Positions 38,373 through 45,849 of a DNA stretch of 64,000 bases are shown in pieces. The DNA is from Sulfuritalea sp. GTDB lineage: Bacteria > Pseudomonadota > Gammaproteobacteria > Burkholderiales > Rhodocyclaceae. The DNA lies in contig JALHPU010000010.1 in assembly GCA_022842325.1 (NCBI GenBank), forward strand, positions 42,768-106,767. Direction: 5' to 3'. Each line of letters starts with the position of its first letter. Positions within the stretch are counted from its first letter, which is position 1. The position numbers were made by a program, and so were the translations under genes. Below the pieces are notes generated by a model that was not told the origin of the DNA, searched no databases, and saw only the letters and a program-made list of their open reading frames with translations.

Positions 38373-38816
38373 ATGTTCAAGCACATACTCGTTCCGACCG
38401 ATGGATCCCCGCTGTCATCCGAAACGGCAAAGCGGGCGATCACTTTTGCCCGGGAGACCGGAGCCAAGGTTACGTTTTTTTTCGCCAAGCCCGACTACCC
38501 GGTTGCCTTCTATGGCGAAGGCGCGCTGATCGACCCCACCACACCCGACAAGTTCGCCGAAATGGCGGAACAGCAGGCGAAGGAAATCCTGGCCGGTCAT
38601 GAAGCGGCAGCGAAGGCCGAAGGTGTCGTCAGTGCGACCATCAGTTCTGTCAGCGACATCCCCTACGAAGCGATCATCGCCGCTGCCGAGGCCTCCGGCG
38701 CCGATCTCATTTTCATGGCCTCTCACGGCCGACGCGGCATCAGCGGGCTTCTTCTCGGATCCGAAACGCAGAAGGTACTTACGCACTCCAAGATCCCGGT
38801 ACTGGTCTGCCGCTGA
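38373..38816 (+). CDS. Universal stress protein, ATP-binding type
   Basis: This 147-residue single USP domain begins KHILVPTDGSPLS and ends with the nucleotide-binding loop G-2x-G-9x-G (SHGRRGISGLLLGSETQKV, about residues 115-135), which marks ATP-binding members. USPs of this type in denitrifiers and pseudomonads are induced by oxygen limitation through Anr/FNR and aid anaerobic survival. The perfect FNR box upstream fits that. The haemerythrin gene follows 25 bp later. Confidence 0.9.
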   Translation: MFKHILVPTDGSPLSSETAKRAITFARETGAKVTFFFAKPDYPVAFYGEGALIDPTTPDKFAEMAEQQAKEILAGHEAAAKAEGVVSATISSVSDIPYEAIIAAAEASGADLIFMASHGRRGISGLLLGSETQKVLTHSKIPVLVCR

Positions 38817-38841
38817 GCGGAACGGAAAGCTGCCCAAACCC

Positions 38842-39429
38842 ATGTTCAACGCTGCACTGAATATCATTCACGACGAGCACCGCTCGCTCGCTGCCGTCGT
38901 GCATGGGCTGCGATATCTGGTTCGCGAAAGTCATACCAAGAATACAAGACCGGACTTCAAGGTGCTTTGGGCGATGATTTTCTATCTCGACGAGTTTCCC
39001 GCCAAGATGCATCATCCAAAAGAAAACGCCTATCTGTTTGCCAGGCTGCGCCAGCGCACCCATGAAGCCGACGCCCTGATCGCGAATCTGGAACAGCAAC
39101 ACAGTGCCGGCGGACAGCATGTGCGTGATCTGGAGCTTGCCCTCGGTCACTACGAAGCCGGATTTCCCGATGGTCTGGCGAAGTTTTCCGTAGCCGTCGA
39201 GAAGTTCGCCGACGAGATATTGCGGCATATGGCCTTCGAGGAAAGCACGCTGATTCCCCTGGCCCGAAAATACCTCACGCCCGAGGACTGGGTCGAAATC
39301 GGTGCCGCCTTCAGCGAAAACGGCGACCCGCGCTTCGATGCCGAGACGGATCAGGATTGTCGCGATCTGTTCAGCCGCATCGTCAATCTGGCACCGCCAC
39401 CAATCGGTGTAGGCCCCGCGCGACGGTAG
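38842..39429 (+). CDS. Haemerythrin HHE-domain protein (second copy)
   Basis: This 195-residue protein has HHE-type ligands in ALNIIHDEHRSLAAVVHGLRYL (about residues 5-26), FPAKMHHPKENAYLF and RHMAFEESTLIPLA. It is longer and only distantly similar to the haemerythrin at 35860. Family roles are O2/NO binding or metal-centre repair. ATG 38842 was chosen because the upstream frame lies within usp. It is 25 bp behind usp and probably shares its FNR-driven promoter. Confidence 0.85.
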   Translation: MFNAALNIIHDEHRSLAAVVHGLRYLVRESHTKNTRPDFKVLWAMIFYLDEFPAKMHHPKENAYLFARLRQRTHEADALIANLEQQHSAGGQHVRDLELALGHYEAGFPDGLAKFSVAVEKFADEILRHMAFEESTLIPLARKYLTPEDWVEIGAAFSENGDPRFDAETDQDCRDLFSRIVNLAPPPIGVGPARR

Positions 39430-39471
39430 GCCGGGCAGCGGATCCGCGCTGCCTCTTGCCGACGAAACGAC

Positions 39472-39744
39472 TTAGTTCCCTGCGTTCAGGCCGGAATCAG
39501 GCTCGGCACCCACACCCTTGTTGACCTCGGCCGCGCTGGTCTGGAGGAAACAGGTCATCAGGCTCGAAGTGGCGCAAACAGCCCAAAAGCCAAAAAATCC
39601 TATCGAATAGGTCGCGATCTTCGAGAAATGTACCGGTTCGCCGAAGAGGAACAATTCCTGCGGATCGATCACGGAAAAAAACACGCCCTCGGCGATGCCT
39701 GCAACCACAAACGAAGGCCAAAGAATAAACATGAGCTTCTTCAT
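39472..39744 (-). CDS. Small membrane protein of unknown function, cbb3 cluster
   Basis: This 90-residue protein has two or three membrane helices (about 5-25, 45-68). The first helix carries Trp-Pro and the second FGFWAVCATSSLMTCF with two cysteines; the tail is polar. I do not recognise a named family. GGAGA precedes the ATG. It is the last gene of the minus-strand run ccoG-ccoH-small protein-this gene, so a part in cbb3 oxidase assembly is inferred from position alone. Confidence 0.65.
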   Translation of the reverse strand: MKKLMFILWPSFVVAGIAEGVFFSVIDPQELFLFGEPVHFSKIATYSIGFFGFWAVCATSSLMTCFLQTSAAEVNKGVGAEPDSGLNAGN

Positions 39745-39776
39745 TTCCGTCTCCCGGGCAGCCCGATTGCAAGTGT

Positions 39777-39917
39777 CTACTTCGCGTTGCGAGCGTCTTT
39801 TTCGGCCATCTTTTTGTAGAACTTCACCATGCCGAAGCCGATGGCAATGACAAAACCGATGGTGAACAAACTCATCAGACCGATGTCGCTACCTACCAAG
39901 AGCTTCCAAGCTTCCAT
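39777..39917 (-). CDS. 46-residue DUF3149-like membrane peptide
   Basis: The frame encodes MEAWKLLVGSDIGLMSLFTI, a hydrophobic stretch and a charged tail KFYKKMAEKDARNAK, which matches the DUF3149 pattern: a single helix entered by W-x-x-L-x-G-S-D-x-G. GAAGG lies 6 nt before the ATG. It is 26 bp after ccoH and 32 bp before the next small membrane gene. Such peptides accompany cbb3 oxidase genes in betaproteobacteria; the function is unknown. Confidence 0.75.
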   Translation of the reverse strand: MEAWKLLVGSDIGLMSLFTIGFVIAIGFGMVKFYKKMAEKDARNAK

Positions 39918-39943
39918 GATTTGCCTTCTTCAAACTGGTTGAT

Positions 39944-40477
39944 TCAATTGCGAATATCGGCCGGCGCCGCACTGGCCGCCACGGGATTGCCAATCAGCGT
40001 CTCGCCGTTTGCCGGCAGCACGACATTGCCCATCAGGCGCCAGGTCTTGCGCTCGTCTTCCAGCAGCACCAGCCAATGCCCTGCAGCAGGCAGGCGAACC
40101 TCACCGCTATAGAGATCTCCCGAGCGCGCCAGTACCCGGGACTGGTCGAGGCCTGCACGGGTCGGATGGCTGATGGTCACCGCCAGCGTCGGCGGCAACA
40201 CGAACTTTCCGTCGCTTGCCTGCAGGCGTACCGACAACGTATCGGCGGTAACGCGAACCCCGGCGACCAGCCCGATTTTTGCCGCCTGTTCGCTGCGTGC
40301 GATGGTCTGGTTGGCGGCCAGTCCCTTTTTGTAATAGTCGTCGGTGACTAGCCCGTCATTGCTCTTGATTGCCAGCCAGGCGGTATAGAACGCCGCGACC
40401 ACGACAATGAATGGCCCCGCCGCGAGTATCCAGGGCCAGGGTTCCCGATACCAGGGTCGAACGGCGGCTGAATTCAT
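39944..40477 (-). CDS. ccoH: Cytochrome c oxidase assembly protein CcoH/FixH
   Basis: This 177-residue FixH-family protein has one N-terminal helix (WPWILAAGPFIVVVAAFYTAWLA) and a periplasmic domain with VTDDYYKKGLAANQ, the family signature. CcoH is needed for stable cbb3 oxidase assembly. ATG 40477 has GGAAGAG upstream; the first ATG (40492) overlaps the ccoG stop. It is transcribed with ccoG. Confidence 0.9.
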   Translation of the reverse strand: MNSAAVRPWYREPWPWILAAGPFIVVVAAFYTAWLAIKSNDGLVTDDYYKKGLAANQTIARSEQAAKIGLVAGVRVTADTLSVRLQASDGKFVLPPTLAVTISHPTRAGLDQSRVLARSGDLYSGEVRLPAAGHWLVLLEDERKTWRLMGNVVLPANGETLIGNPVAASAAPADIRN

Positions 40478-40488
40478 CTTCTCTTCCT

Positions 40489-41919
40489 TCATGGTTGCAG
40501 GAAACTGGCCTTTTCATGCACTGCCACCTTCTCGTTAGCCAGGGACTTGACGTCGAAGAAGATCTGATTCGAGCCCTTCTTGCCCGACTCGGGCGGCACC
40601 CGCACCTGCACGGTGAAACTCTTCGTCCCGGCCGCGGGAACTTCGATGATGCGATCGCCGACCATGTCTATGCCCGTCAGGCCGGTCACACTCACGGCAT
40701 AGCGGTGGGGCGCCTCGGAGACGTTGATCACATGCAGCCGATACACGTTCTCGATCAGCCCGCCCTCGACCTCGCGCGCCAGCGTCGCCCGGTCACGGAT
40801 CACATCCACCCGCAAGGTAGGCTTGTTGGCGATTGCCCAGACAAAGGCGATACAAATTGCGCCGAGGATTACCGAGTAGATGATCACCCGCGGCCGTACA
40901 ACGTGGCCGATTATCTCCCGCCAGCCCCAATGCGCTTCGATTGCATGCTCGGTGGAATAGCGGATCAGACCCTTCGGATAATCCATTTTCTCCATCACCT
41001 GATCGCACGCGTCGATGCACGCGGCGCAGCCGATGCATTCGTACTGGAGGCCCTTGCGAATGTCGATACCGGTCGGACAGACCTGCACGCAAATGCCGCA
41101 GTCGACGCAATCACCCTTGGCGATCACCTTCGGATCAAGCCCCTTTTTTCTCGCGCCGCGCGGCTCGCCGCGCTCGGTATCGTAGGTGATGGTCAGCGTG
41201 TCAGGATCGAACATCACCCCCTGGAAGCGCGCATAGGGGCACATGTGTTTGCACACCTGCTCGCGCATGTGTCCGGCAAACAGGTAGGTGAAGGCGCCGT
41301 AGAAGAACATCCAGAACGTTTCCCAAGGCCCCAGCGTAAAGCTCCATACCGAGTTCCACAGAGTATGAATCGGCGAGAAATAACCGACGAAGGTAAATCC
41401 CGTCCAGAGCGAGAGCAACACCCATGACCCGTATTTGGCACTGCGCAGCCACAGCTTGCGTGCGCTCATGGGTGCGGCATCGAGCTTGATTCGGGCGTTG
41501 CGCTCGCCTTCGATCTTCTGTTCGATCCAGGTGAAGATTTCCGTGTATACCGTCTGCGGACAAGCGTAGCCGCACCACAGGCGGCCGCCGACCGCGGTAA
41601 ACAGAAACAGGGAATAAGCCGAAATAATCAGCAGGACGGCAAGAAAAATCACGTCCTGCGGCCAGAAGACCAGGCCGAAGATGTAGAACTTGCGTTCCAC
41701 CAGGTCGAACAGCACGGCTTGCCGTCCGTTCCAGGGTAACCAGCACACGCCGTAGAAAATAAGCTGGGTAAACCACACCAAGGCCCAGCGCCACGTCGCA
41801 AAGACGCCGCTGACGGCACGCGGATGCACCTTCTGGTGGACTTCGTAAAGACTTTCTTCGACGAAGACTGGCGTGCTATCTGGAGACAGCGGAGTTAATG
41901 GCGAGGTGCCTGAGGCCAT
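40489..41919 (-). CDS. ccoG: cbb3 oxidase maturation protein CcoG/FixG
   Basis: This 476-residue membrane iron-sulfur protein has four to five helices, a cytoplasmic pair of [4Fe-4S] motifs (CVDCGICVQVCP and CIGCAACIDACD) and an extra cysteine group CGYACPQ and CKHMCPYARFQ. The C-terminal Ig-like domain is periplasmic. CcoG acts as a Cu(II) reductase for cbb3 assembly. There is no ribosome site before the ATG; an inverted repeat covers that position. It leads the ccoG-ccoH-small-protein run. Confidence 0.95.
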   Translation of the reverse strand: MASGTSPLTPLSPDSTPVFVEESLYEVHQKVHPRAVSGVFATWRWALVWFTQLIFYGVCWLPWNGRQAVLFDLVERKFYIFGLVFWPQDVIFLAVLLIISAYSLFLFTAVGGRLWCGYACPQTVYTEIFTWIEQKIEGERNARIKLDAAPMSARKLWLRSAKYGSWVLLSLWTGFTFVGYFSPIHTLWNSVWSFTLGPWETFWMFFYGAFTYLFAGHMREQVCKHMCPYARFQGVMFDPDTLTITYDTERGEPRGARKKGLDPKVIAKGDCVDCGICVQVCPTGIDIRKGLQYECIGCAACIDACDQVMEKMDYPKGLIRYSTEHAIEAHWGWREIIGHVVRPRVIIYSVILGAICIAFVWAIANKPTLRVDVIRDRATLAREVEGGLIENVYRLHVINVSEAPHRYAVSVTGLTGIDMVGDRIIEVPAAGTKSFTVQVRVPPESGKKGSNQIFFDVKSLANEKVAVHEKASFLQP

Positions 41920-41922
41920 GAT

Positions 41923-41937
41923 TATCGTATAACGATA
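41923..41937. promoter_or_regulatory. Inverted repeat at the ccoG start
   Basis: TATCGT, three bases and ACGATA form a perfect 6-bp dyad ending 4 bp before the ccoG ATG, where a ribosome site should be. It could be an operator or a structure limiting translation. Confidence 0.4.
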
Positions 41938-41956
41938 TTCTGATGAACGCGAGCTA

Positions 41957-41990
41957 AAATTCCCCGGCTCCGGAAACTCCGGAGCCGGGG
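41957..41990 (-). terminator. Terminator of ccoNOQP
   Basis: A perfect 12-bp stem (CCCCGGCTCCGG, loop of 5) followed on the minus strand by AATTTTAG, just after the ccoP stop. Confidence 0.8.
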
Positions 41991-42003
41991 AAGCAGGCTC
42001 AGT

Positions 42004-42960
42004 TTACTTCTTTTCCGCGGGTGCCGCTTCTGCTGCCACGGGCGCTACTGCAGTTGCATCCGTGCCGCCACCGCCGAGACCATAGATATAAGCGGTCAGG
42101 AGATGCACCTTCGCATCGCCGAGGAATTCACCGAAAGCCGGCATGCGATTTACGCGGCCCTTGGTAATCGTCTCGACGATGGTGTCTTCAGCGCTGCCGT
42201 AGAGCCAGATCTTGTCGGCGAGATTCGGCGCCACGCCGAGCATGCCCTTGCCGTCGGGACCGTGACAGGCGCCGCATGCCTGAGCAAACAGTTCCTTGCC
42301 GCGCTGGCCACGAATCGAATCGCTGGCCAAGCCGGACAGGGACCGTACATAGCTTGCCAGGTCCTTGATCTGGTCGCCGTTCAAGTCCGGCTTGACGCCC
42401 TTGGCCGGCATCATCGCGTCACGCCCCTTGGCAATCGACTCCTTGATCTGCTCCGGAGCACCGCCAAACAGCCAGTCCTTGTCGGTCAGATTGGGGAAGC
42501 CGCGTGCGCCCTTGGCATCCGAACCGTGGCACTGCGAACAGTAGGTCAGGAACAGGCGCTGGCCCATTTCCTTGGCCTCGGCGTTGGCAGCGACGGCACG
42601 AATGTCCTGGCTCTGGAACTTCTTGAAGATGGGTCCGTACTCATCATCGGCCTTCTTCATTTCACCGTCGTACTGACCGGTGGAAGACCAGTTGAACTGG
42701 CCCTTGAAGGTACCGAGGCCGGGATACATCGCCAGATAGAACAGCGAGAAGACGATCGTGATGTAGTACAGCCAGCGCCACCAGTTCGGCAACGGATTGC
42801 TGTATTCCTGCAGGTCCTCGTCCCAGACGTGGCCGGTGGTCTCGCCCTCCACATGTTTGGCCGAATCCTGTATCCAGAGGAGGACACCGCAGCCGATGAC
42901 GCTGGCCAGGACGATGCTTATTACGTAAAAATTCCAGAAGCCGCTGACAAAATCACTCAT
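42004..42960 (-). CDS. ccoP: cbb3 oxidase dihaem subunit CcoP
   Basis: This 318-residue membrane-anchored cytochrome c has two N-terminal helices and two class I haem sites, YCSQCHGSD and ACGACHGPDGKGM, each with a distal Met region (MMPAKGVKPD, NRMPAFGEFL). It passes electrons to CcoO and CcoN. The C-terminus is an Ala/Glu-rich extension. Its ATG overlaps the ccoQ stop by 4 bp. It is the last gene of the oxidase operon. Confidence 0.97.
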   Translation of the reverse strand: MSDFVSGFWNFYVISIVLASVIGCGVLLWIQDSAKHVEGETTGHVWDEDLQEYSNPLPNWWRWLYYITIVFSLFYLAMYPGLGTFKGQFNWSSTGQYDGEMKKADDEYGPIFKKFQSQDIRAVAANAEAKEMGQRLFLTYCSQCHGSDAKGARGFPNLTDKDWLFGGAPEQIKESIAKGRDAMMPAKGVKPDLNGDQIKDLASYVRSLSGLASDSIRGQRGKELFAQACGACHGPDGKGMLGVAPNLADKIWLYGSAEDTIVETITKGRVNRMPAFGEFLGDAKVHLLTAYIYGLGGGGTDATAVAPVAAEAAPAEKK

Positions 42961-43151
42961 GATGATTTCCTTTCCTGATTCTTCGTAAGCTGCGGTGTCG
43001 GCGGCACAAAGGGACTGTCATCGTCGAGCGGCAGCATCGCTGCCTCGTCGTAGGTCTTCTTGCGCCGGTCCGAATACGCCCACCACACGATGCCCAAGAA
43101 GGCGACGAACGCCAGCACGGTGAAGAGGGAGCGCAGATCGTTGATGTCCAT
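42957..43151 (-). CDS. ccoQ: cbb3 oxidase small subunit CcoQ
   Basis: This 64-residue single-helix protein reads MDINDLRSLFTVLAFVAFLGIV in two parts, then the cytoplasmic DRRKKTYDEAAMLPLDDD, typical of CcoQ. It stabilises the oxidase complex in oxygen. It lies 4 bp after ccoO and overlaps ccoP by 4 bp. Confidence 0.92.
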   Translation of the reverse strand: MDINDLRSLFTVLAFVAFLGIVWWAYSDRRKKTYDEAAMLPLDDDSPFVPPTPQLTKNQERKSS

Positions 43152-43155
43152 TTGC

Positions 43156-43785
43156 TTACCTGGTCTGCTTGAGCGCAGTGCCCATGCCCTGCAGGTAGGC
43201 GATCAAGGCGTCGACTTCGGTCACGCCCTCGATGGCCTTTTTCGCGCCGGCGATTTCGGCATCGGTATAGGGCACGCCGATTGCGCGCAGTGCCCTCATC
43301 TTGCCCTCGATCGCATCGTCCTTGAGCGGACGATCCAGCCAGGCATAGGCCGGCATGTTGGATTCGGGCACTACATCGCGCGGATTCAGCAGATGCGTCT
43401 TGTGCCACTGATCCGAATAGCGGCCGCCCACTCGCGCCAGGTCGGGGCCGGTACGCTTCGAACCCCACTGGAACGGATGGTCATAGATGAACTCACCTGC
43501 CACCGAGTAGTGACCGTAGCGCTCGGTTTCGGCACGGAACGGACGGATCATCTGCGAATGGCAGTTGTAGCAGCCTTCGCGGATGTAGATGTCGCGTCCC
43601 GCGAGGCGCACCGGACTGTAAGGTTTGACCAGTTCCAGTGTCTTGCCGTCCGGACCGATCGGCTGCGTGGTGGATTTCTGGAAGAACAGCGGCACGATTT
43701 CGAGCAAGCCACCCACACTGATGGTGAGGATGGTCAGGACGATCAGCAGCCCCACGTTGCGTTCGATTTTGTCATGCGTCAACAT
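43156..43785 (-). CDS. ccoO: cbb3 oxidase monohaem subunit CcoO
   Basis: This 209-residue membrane-anchored cytochrome c has one N-terminal helix, the haem motif [14 protein letters not shown] near residue 70 and the downstream Met ligand in [10 protein letters not shown]. It links CcoP to the catalytic subunit. Length is typical of the family. It lies 30 bp after ccoN. Confidence 0.97.
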   Translation of the reverse strand: MLTHDKIERNVGLLIVLTILTISVGGLLEIVPLFFQKSTTQPIGPDGKTLELVKPYSPVRLAGRDIYIREGCYNCHSQMIRPFRAETERYGHYSVAGEFIYDHPFQWGSKRTGPDLARVGGRYSDQWHKTHLLNPRDVVPESNMPAYAWLDRPLKDDAIEGKMRALRAIGVPYTDAEIAGAKKAIEGVTEVDALIAYLQGMGTALKQTR

Positions 43786-43815
43786 GATGTATAGCTCCTT
43801 AATCTGTGATCAGGC

Positions 43816-45252
43816 TTAGTGGGCCGCTGCGGGCTCAAGTACCGGCGCATTGACTGCCTTGCCACCAGCCATGGTCAGGAACATGTTGTAGGCCATGATC
43901 AGCATGCCGGAGAGGAACAGCACGCCGCCCAGCAGACGTATGGTCCAGAACGGGTAGGTCGCCTTGACCGACTCGACGAAGGAGTAGGTCAGCGTACCAT
44001 CCACGTTCGTTGCACGCCACATCAGGCCCTGCATCACGCCGGCAATCCACATCGAGGCGATGTAAAGCACGACGCCGATGGTCGCAATCCAGAAGTGCAC
44101 CTCGATCAACTTCTTCGAGGCCATCTCGGGTTTGCCGAACAGGCGCGGCAGCAGATAGTAGATCGAGCCGATCGAGATCATCGCCACCCAGCCCAGTGCG
44201 CCGGAATGCACGTGGCCGACGGTCCAGTCGGTGTAGTGCGACAGCGCGTTGACCGTCTTGATCGACATCATCGGGCCTTCGAAGGTCGACATGCCGTAGA
44301 AGGACAGCGAGGTGATCATGAACTTCAGGATCGGGTCGTCACGCAGTTTGTGCCAGGCGCCCGACAGCGTCATGATGCCGTTGATCATGCCGCCCCAGGA
44401 AGGCGCCAGCAGGATCAGCGAGAAGACCATGCCGACCGATTGGGTCCAGTCGGGCAGCGCGGTGTAGTGCAGGTGGTGGGGACCGGCCCACATGTAGGTG
44501 AAGATCAGCGCCCAGAAGTGCACCACCGACAGGCGATAGGAATACACCGGGCGCCCGGCCTGCTTCGGCACGAAGTAATACATCATGCCGAGGAAGCCGG
44601 CGGTCAGGAAAAAGCCCACCGCGTTGTGGCCGTACCACCACTGGATCATCGCGTCCTGCACACCGGCGTAGGCCGAGTAGGACTTCGGCGTCAGGATGCC
44701 GGCAGCAAGTACGGGTACCGCAGCGCTATTGACCAGGTGCAACACGGCGACGGTGAGGATGAAGCCGCCGAAGAACCAGTTCGCCACGTAGATGTGCGAG
44801 ACCTTGCGCTTCACGATGGTGCCGAAGAACACCACCGCATAGGACACCCAGACCAGCGTGATCAGGATGTCGATCGGCCATTCGAGTTCGGCGTATTCCT
44901 TGCCTTGGGTAAAACCCAGCGGCAAGGACAACGCCGCCAGCACGATGACCAGTTGCCAGCCCCAGAAGGTGAATGCCGCCAGACCCGGCGCAAACAGCGG
45001 CGCATGGCTGGTGCGCTGCACCGCGTAGTAGGACGTGGCGAACAGCGCGCAGCCGCCAAACGCAAAAATCACGGCGTTGGTGTGCAAGGGGCGCAGGCGC
45101 CCGTAGCTCAGGAACTCGTGTACGTTCAACTCCGGCCACACCAGTTGGGCGGCGATGATGACGCCCACCAGCATGCCGACGATGCCCCAGATTACGGTCA
45201 TCACAGCGAACTGGCGCACGACTTTGTAGTTGTAAGTCGCTTGCGATTGCAT
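43816..45252 (-). CDS. ccoN: cbb3 oxidase catalytic subunit CcoN
   Basis: This 478-residue high-affinity terminal oxidase subunit has about twelve helices. CuB ligands are in [13 protein letters not shown] and GPHHLHYT, and the haem His pair is in [10 protein letters not shown]; further haem ligand RPLHTNA lies near residue 60. It reduces O2 to water at micro-oxic levels. The gene is preceded by a perfect FNR box centred about 113 bp upstream. ccoI and ccoS lie upstream on the same strand, separated by a terminator. Confidence 0.98.
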   Translation of the reverse strand: MQSQATYNYKVVRQFAVMTVIWGIVGMLVGVIIAAQLVWPELNVHEFLSYGRLRPLHTNAVIFAFGGCALFATSYYAVQRTSHAPLFAPGLAAFTFWGWQLVIVLAALSLPLGFTQGKEYAELEWPIDILITLVWVSYAVVFFGTIVKRKVSHIYVANWFFGGFILTVAVLHLVNSAAVPVLAAGILTPKSYSAYAGVQDAMIQWWYGHNAVGFFLTAGFLGMMYYFVPKQAGRPVYSYRLSVVHFWALIFTYMWAGPHHLHYTALPDWTQSVGMVFSLILLAPSWGGMINGIMTLSGAWHKLRDDPILKFMITSLSFYGMSTFEGPMMSIKTVNALSHYTDWTVGHVHSGALGWVAMISIGSIYYLLPRLFGKPEMASKKLIEVHFWIATIGVVLYIASMWIAGVMQGLMWRATNVDGTLTYSFVESVKATYPFWTIRLLGGVLFLSGMLIMAYNMFLTMAGGKAVNAPVLEPAAAH

Positions 45253-45358
45253 GATGGATACACCTCACATAGTCAAAAAGAAACCGGTCACGACACCGCA
45301 ATTGATGCGGTGCAGTATGAAATTTTTGGGGAGATTACACCTGAAATATTAGCGGCGT

Positions 45359-45372
45359 TTGATAAAGATCAA
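45359..45372 (-). promoter_or_regulatory. FNR box of the ccoNOQP promoter
   Basis: TTGAT CTTT ATCAA on the minus strand is perfect. Weak -10 candidates (TGTAAT, TAATCT) lie 19-21 bp downstream. The surrounding 369-bp gap also holds the candidate small RNA. Confidence 0.85.
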
Positions 45373-45478
45373 AATATATCCGACTTCAACGAAATTAACA
45401 ATACTATCAGTATGGTTTATTGCGCAATGGACCTACCTTCTTGACTTGTGGGGGGCGAAACCGGGGCGTGTGAAGGGC

Positions 45479-45505
45479 AAAAAAAAGGGTGCGCAGCGCG
45501 CACCC
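45479..45505 (-). terminator. Strong Rho-independent terminator between ccoS and ccoN
   Basis: Stem GGGTGCGC/GCGCACCC with a 3-nt loop, followed on the minus strand by eight T. It isolates ccoIS from ccoN. Confidence 0.9.
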
Positions 45506-45560
45506 CTAACCCCAACAGAGAGCCTTTGGGCAACGGCACGAAGCCATCACCATAAAACCC
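45479..45560 (-). ncRNA. Candidate FNR-activated small RNA (~82 nt)
   Basis: An FNR box and a -10 at exact class II spacing (see 45567-45608) predict a start at 45560. The strong terminator with eight T ends the transcript at 45479. Nothing but an 82-nt RNA fits in between; the only frame is a 15-codon one without a ribosome site. By layout it is comparable to FnrS of enterobacteria and the FNR-dependent small RNA of Neisseria; sequence homology is not claimed. Confidence 0.5.
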
Positions 45561-45566
45561 GTGTGC

Positions 45567-45608
45567 AGTATGGTTATTTCTCGCCGGACGCGCCTTGATC
45601 TGAGTCAA
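45567..45608 (-). promoter_or_regulatory. FNR box and class II promoter of the candidate small RNA
   Basis: TTGAC TCAG ATCAA (45595-45608), then exactly 22 bp, then CATACT (45567-45572, 4 of 6 to TATAAT). It begins 14 bp after the ccoS stop and points to the terminator at 45479, not to a gene. Confidence 0.7.
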
Positions 45609-45621
45609 CAGTGCGAGGCTT

Positions 45622-45840
45622 TTAATTGCGGCCGTCGGACTTGACGCCAATTGAACCGGCCTTGGCCTCGTTCGAGGCTTCGCTTGCGGGCTTGCCGGCC
45701 TGATCGTCGTCCATCAAAATGCGATGGCCGGGGCCTTCGAGATCCTCGTACTGGCCGCTTTGCAGGGACCACCAGAACAAGGCGGCGATGACGAAGACCA
45801 GCACCAGGGAAAGCGGTATCAGGAGATACAGGATGTCCAT
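45622..45840 (-). CDS. ccoS: cbb3 oxidase assembly protein CcoS
   Basis: This 72-residue protein has one N-terminal helix (MDILYLLIPLSLVLVFVI) and the conserved FWWSLQSGQYEDLEGP; the tail is variable. CcoS is needed for cofactor insertion into cbb3 oxidase. I chose ATG 45840 because AGGTG lies upstream and homologues start there; ATG 45846 and GTG 45849 are alternatives. It is coupled to ccoI, whose stop lies 10 bp upstream. Confidence 0.9.
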   Translation of the reverse strand: MDILYLLIPLSLVLVFVIAALFWWSLQSGQYEDLEGPGHRILMDDDQAGKPASEASNEAKAGSIGVKSDGRN

Positions 45841-45849
45841 GCCCATCAC

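Noticed and set aside
45505-45560. A leader peptide gene in the ccoS-ccoN gap
   Set aside because: The 15-codon frame has no ribosome site and is followed by a terminator rather than a gene; a non-coding RNA fits better.
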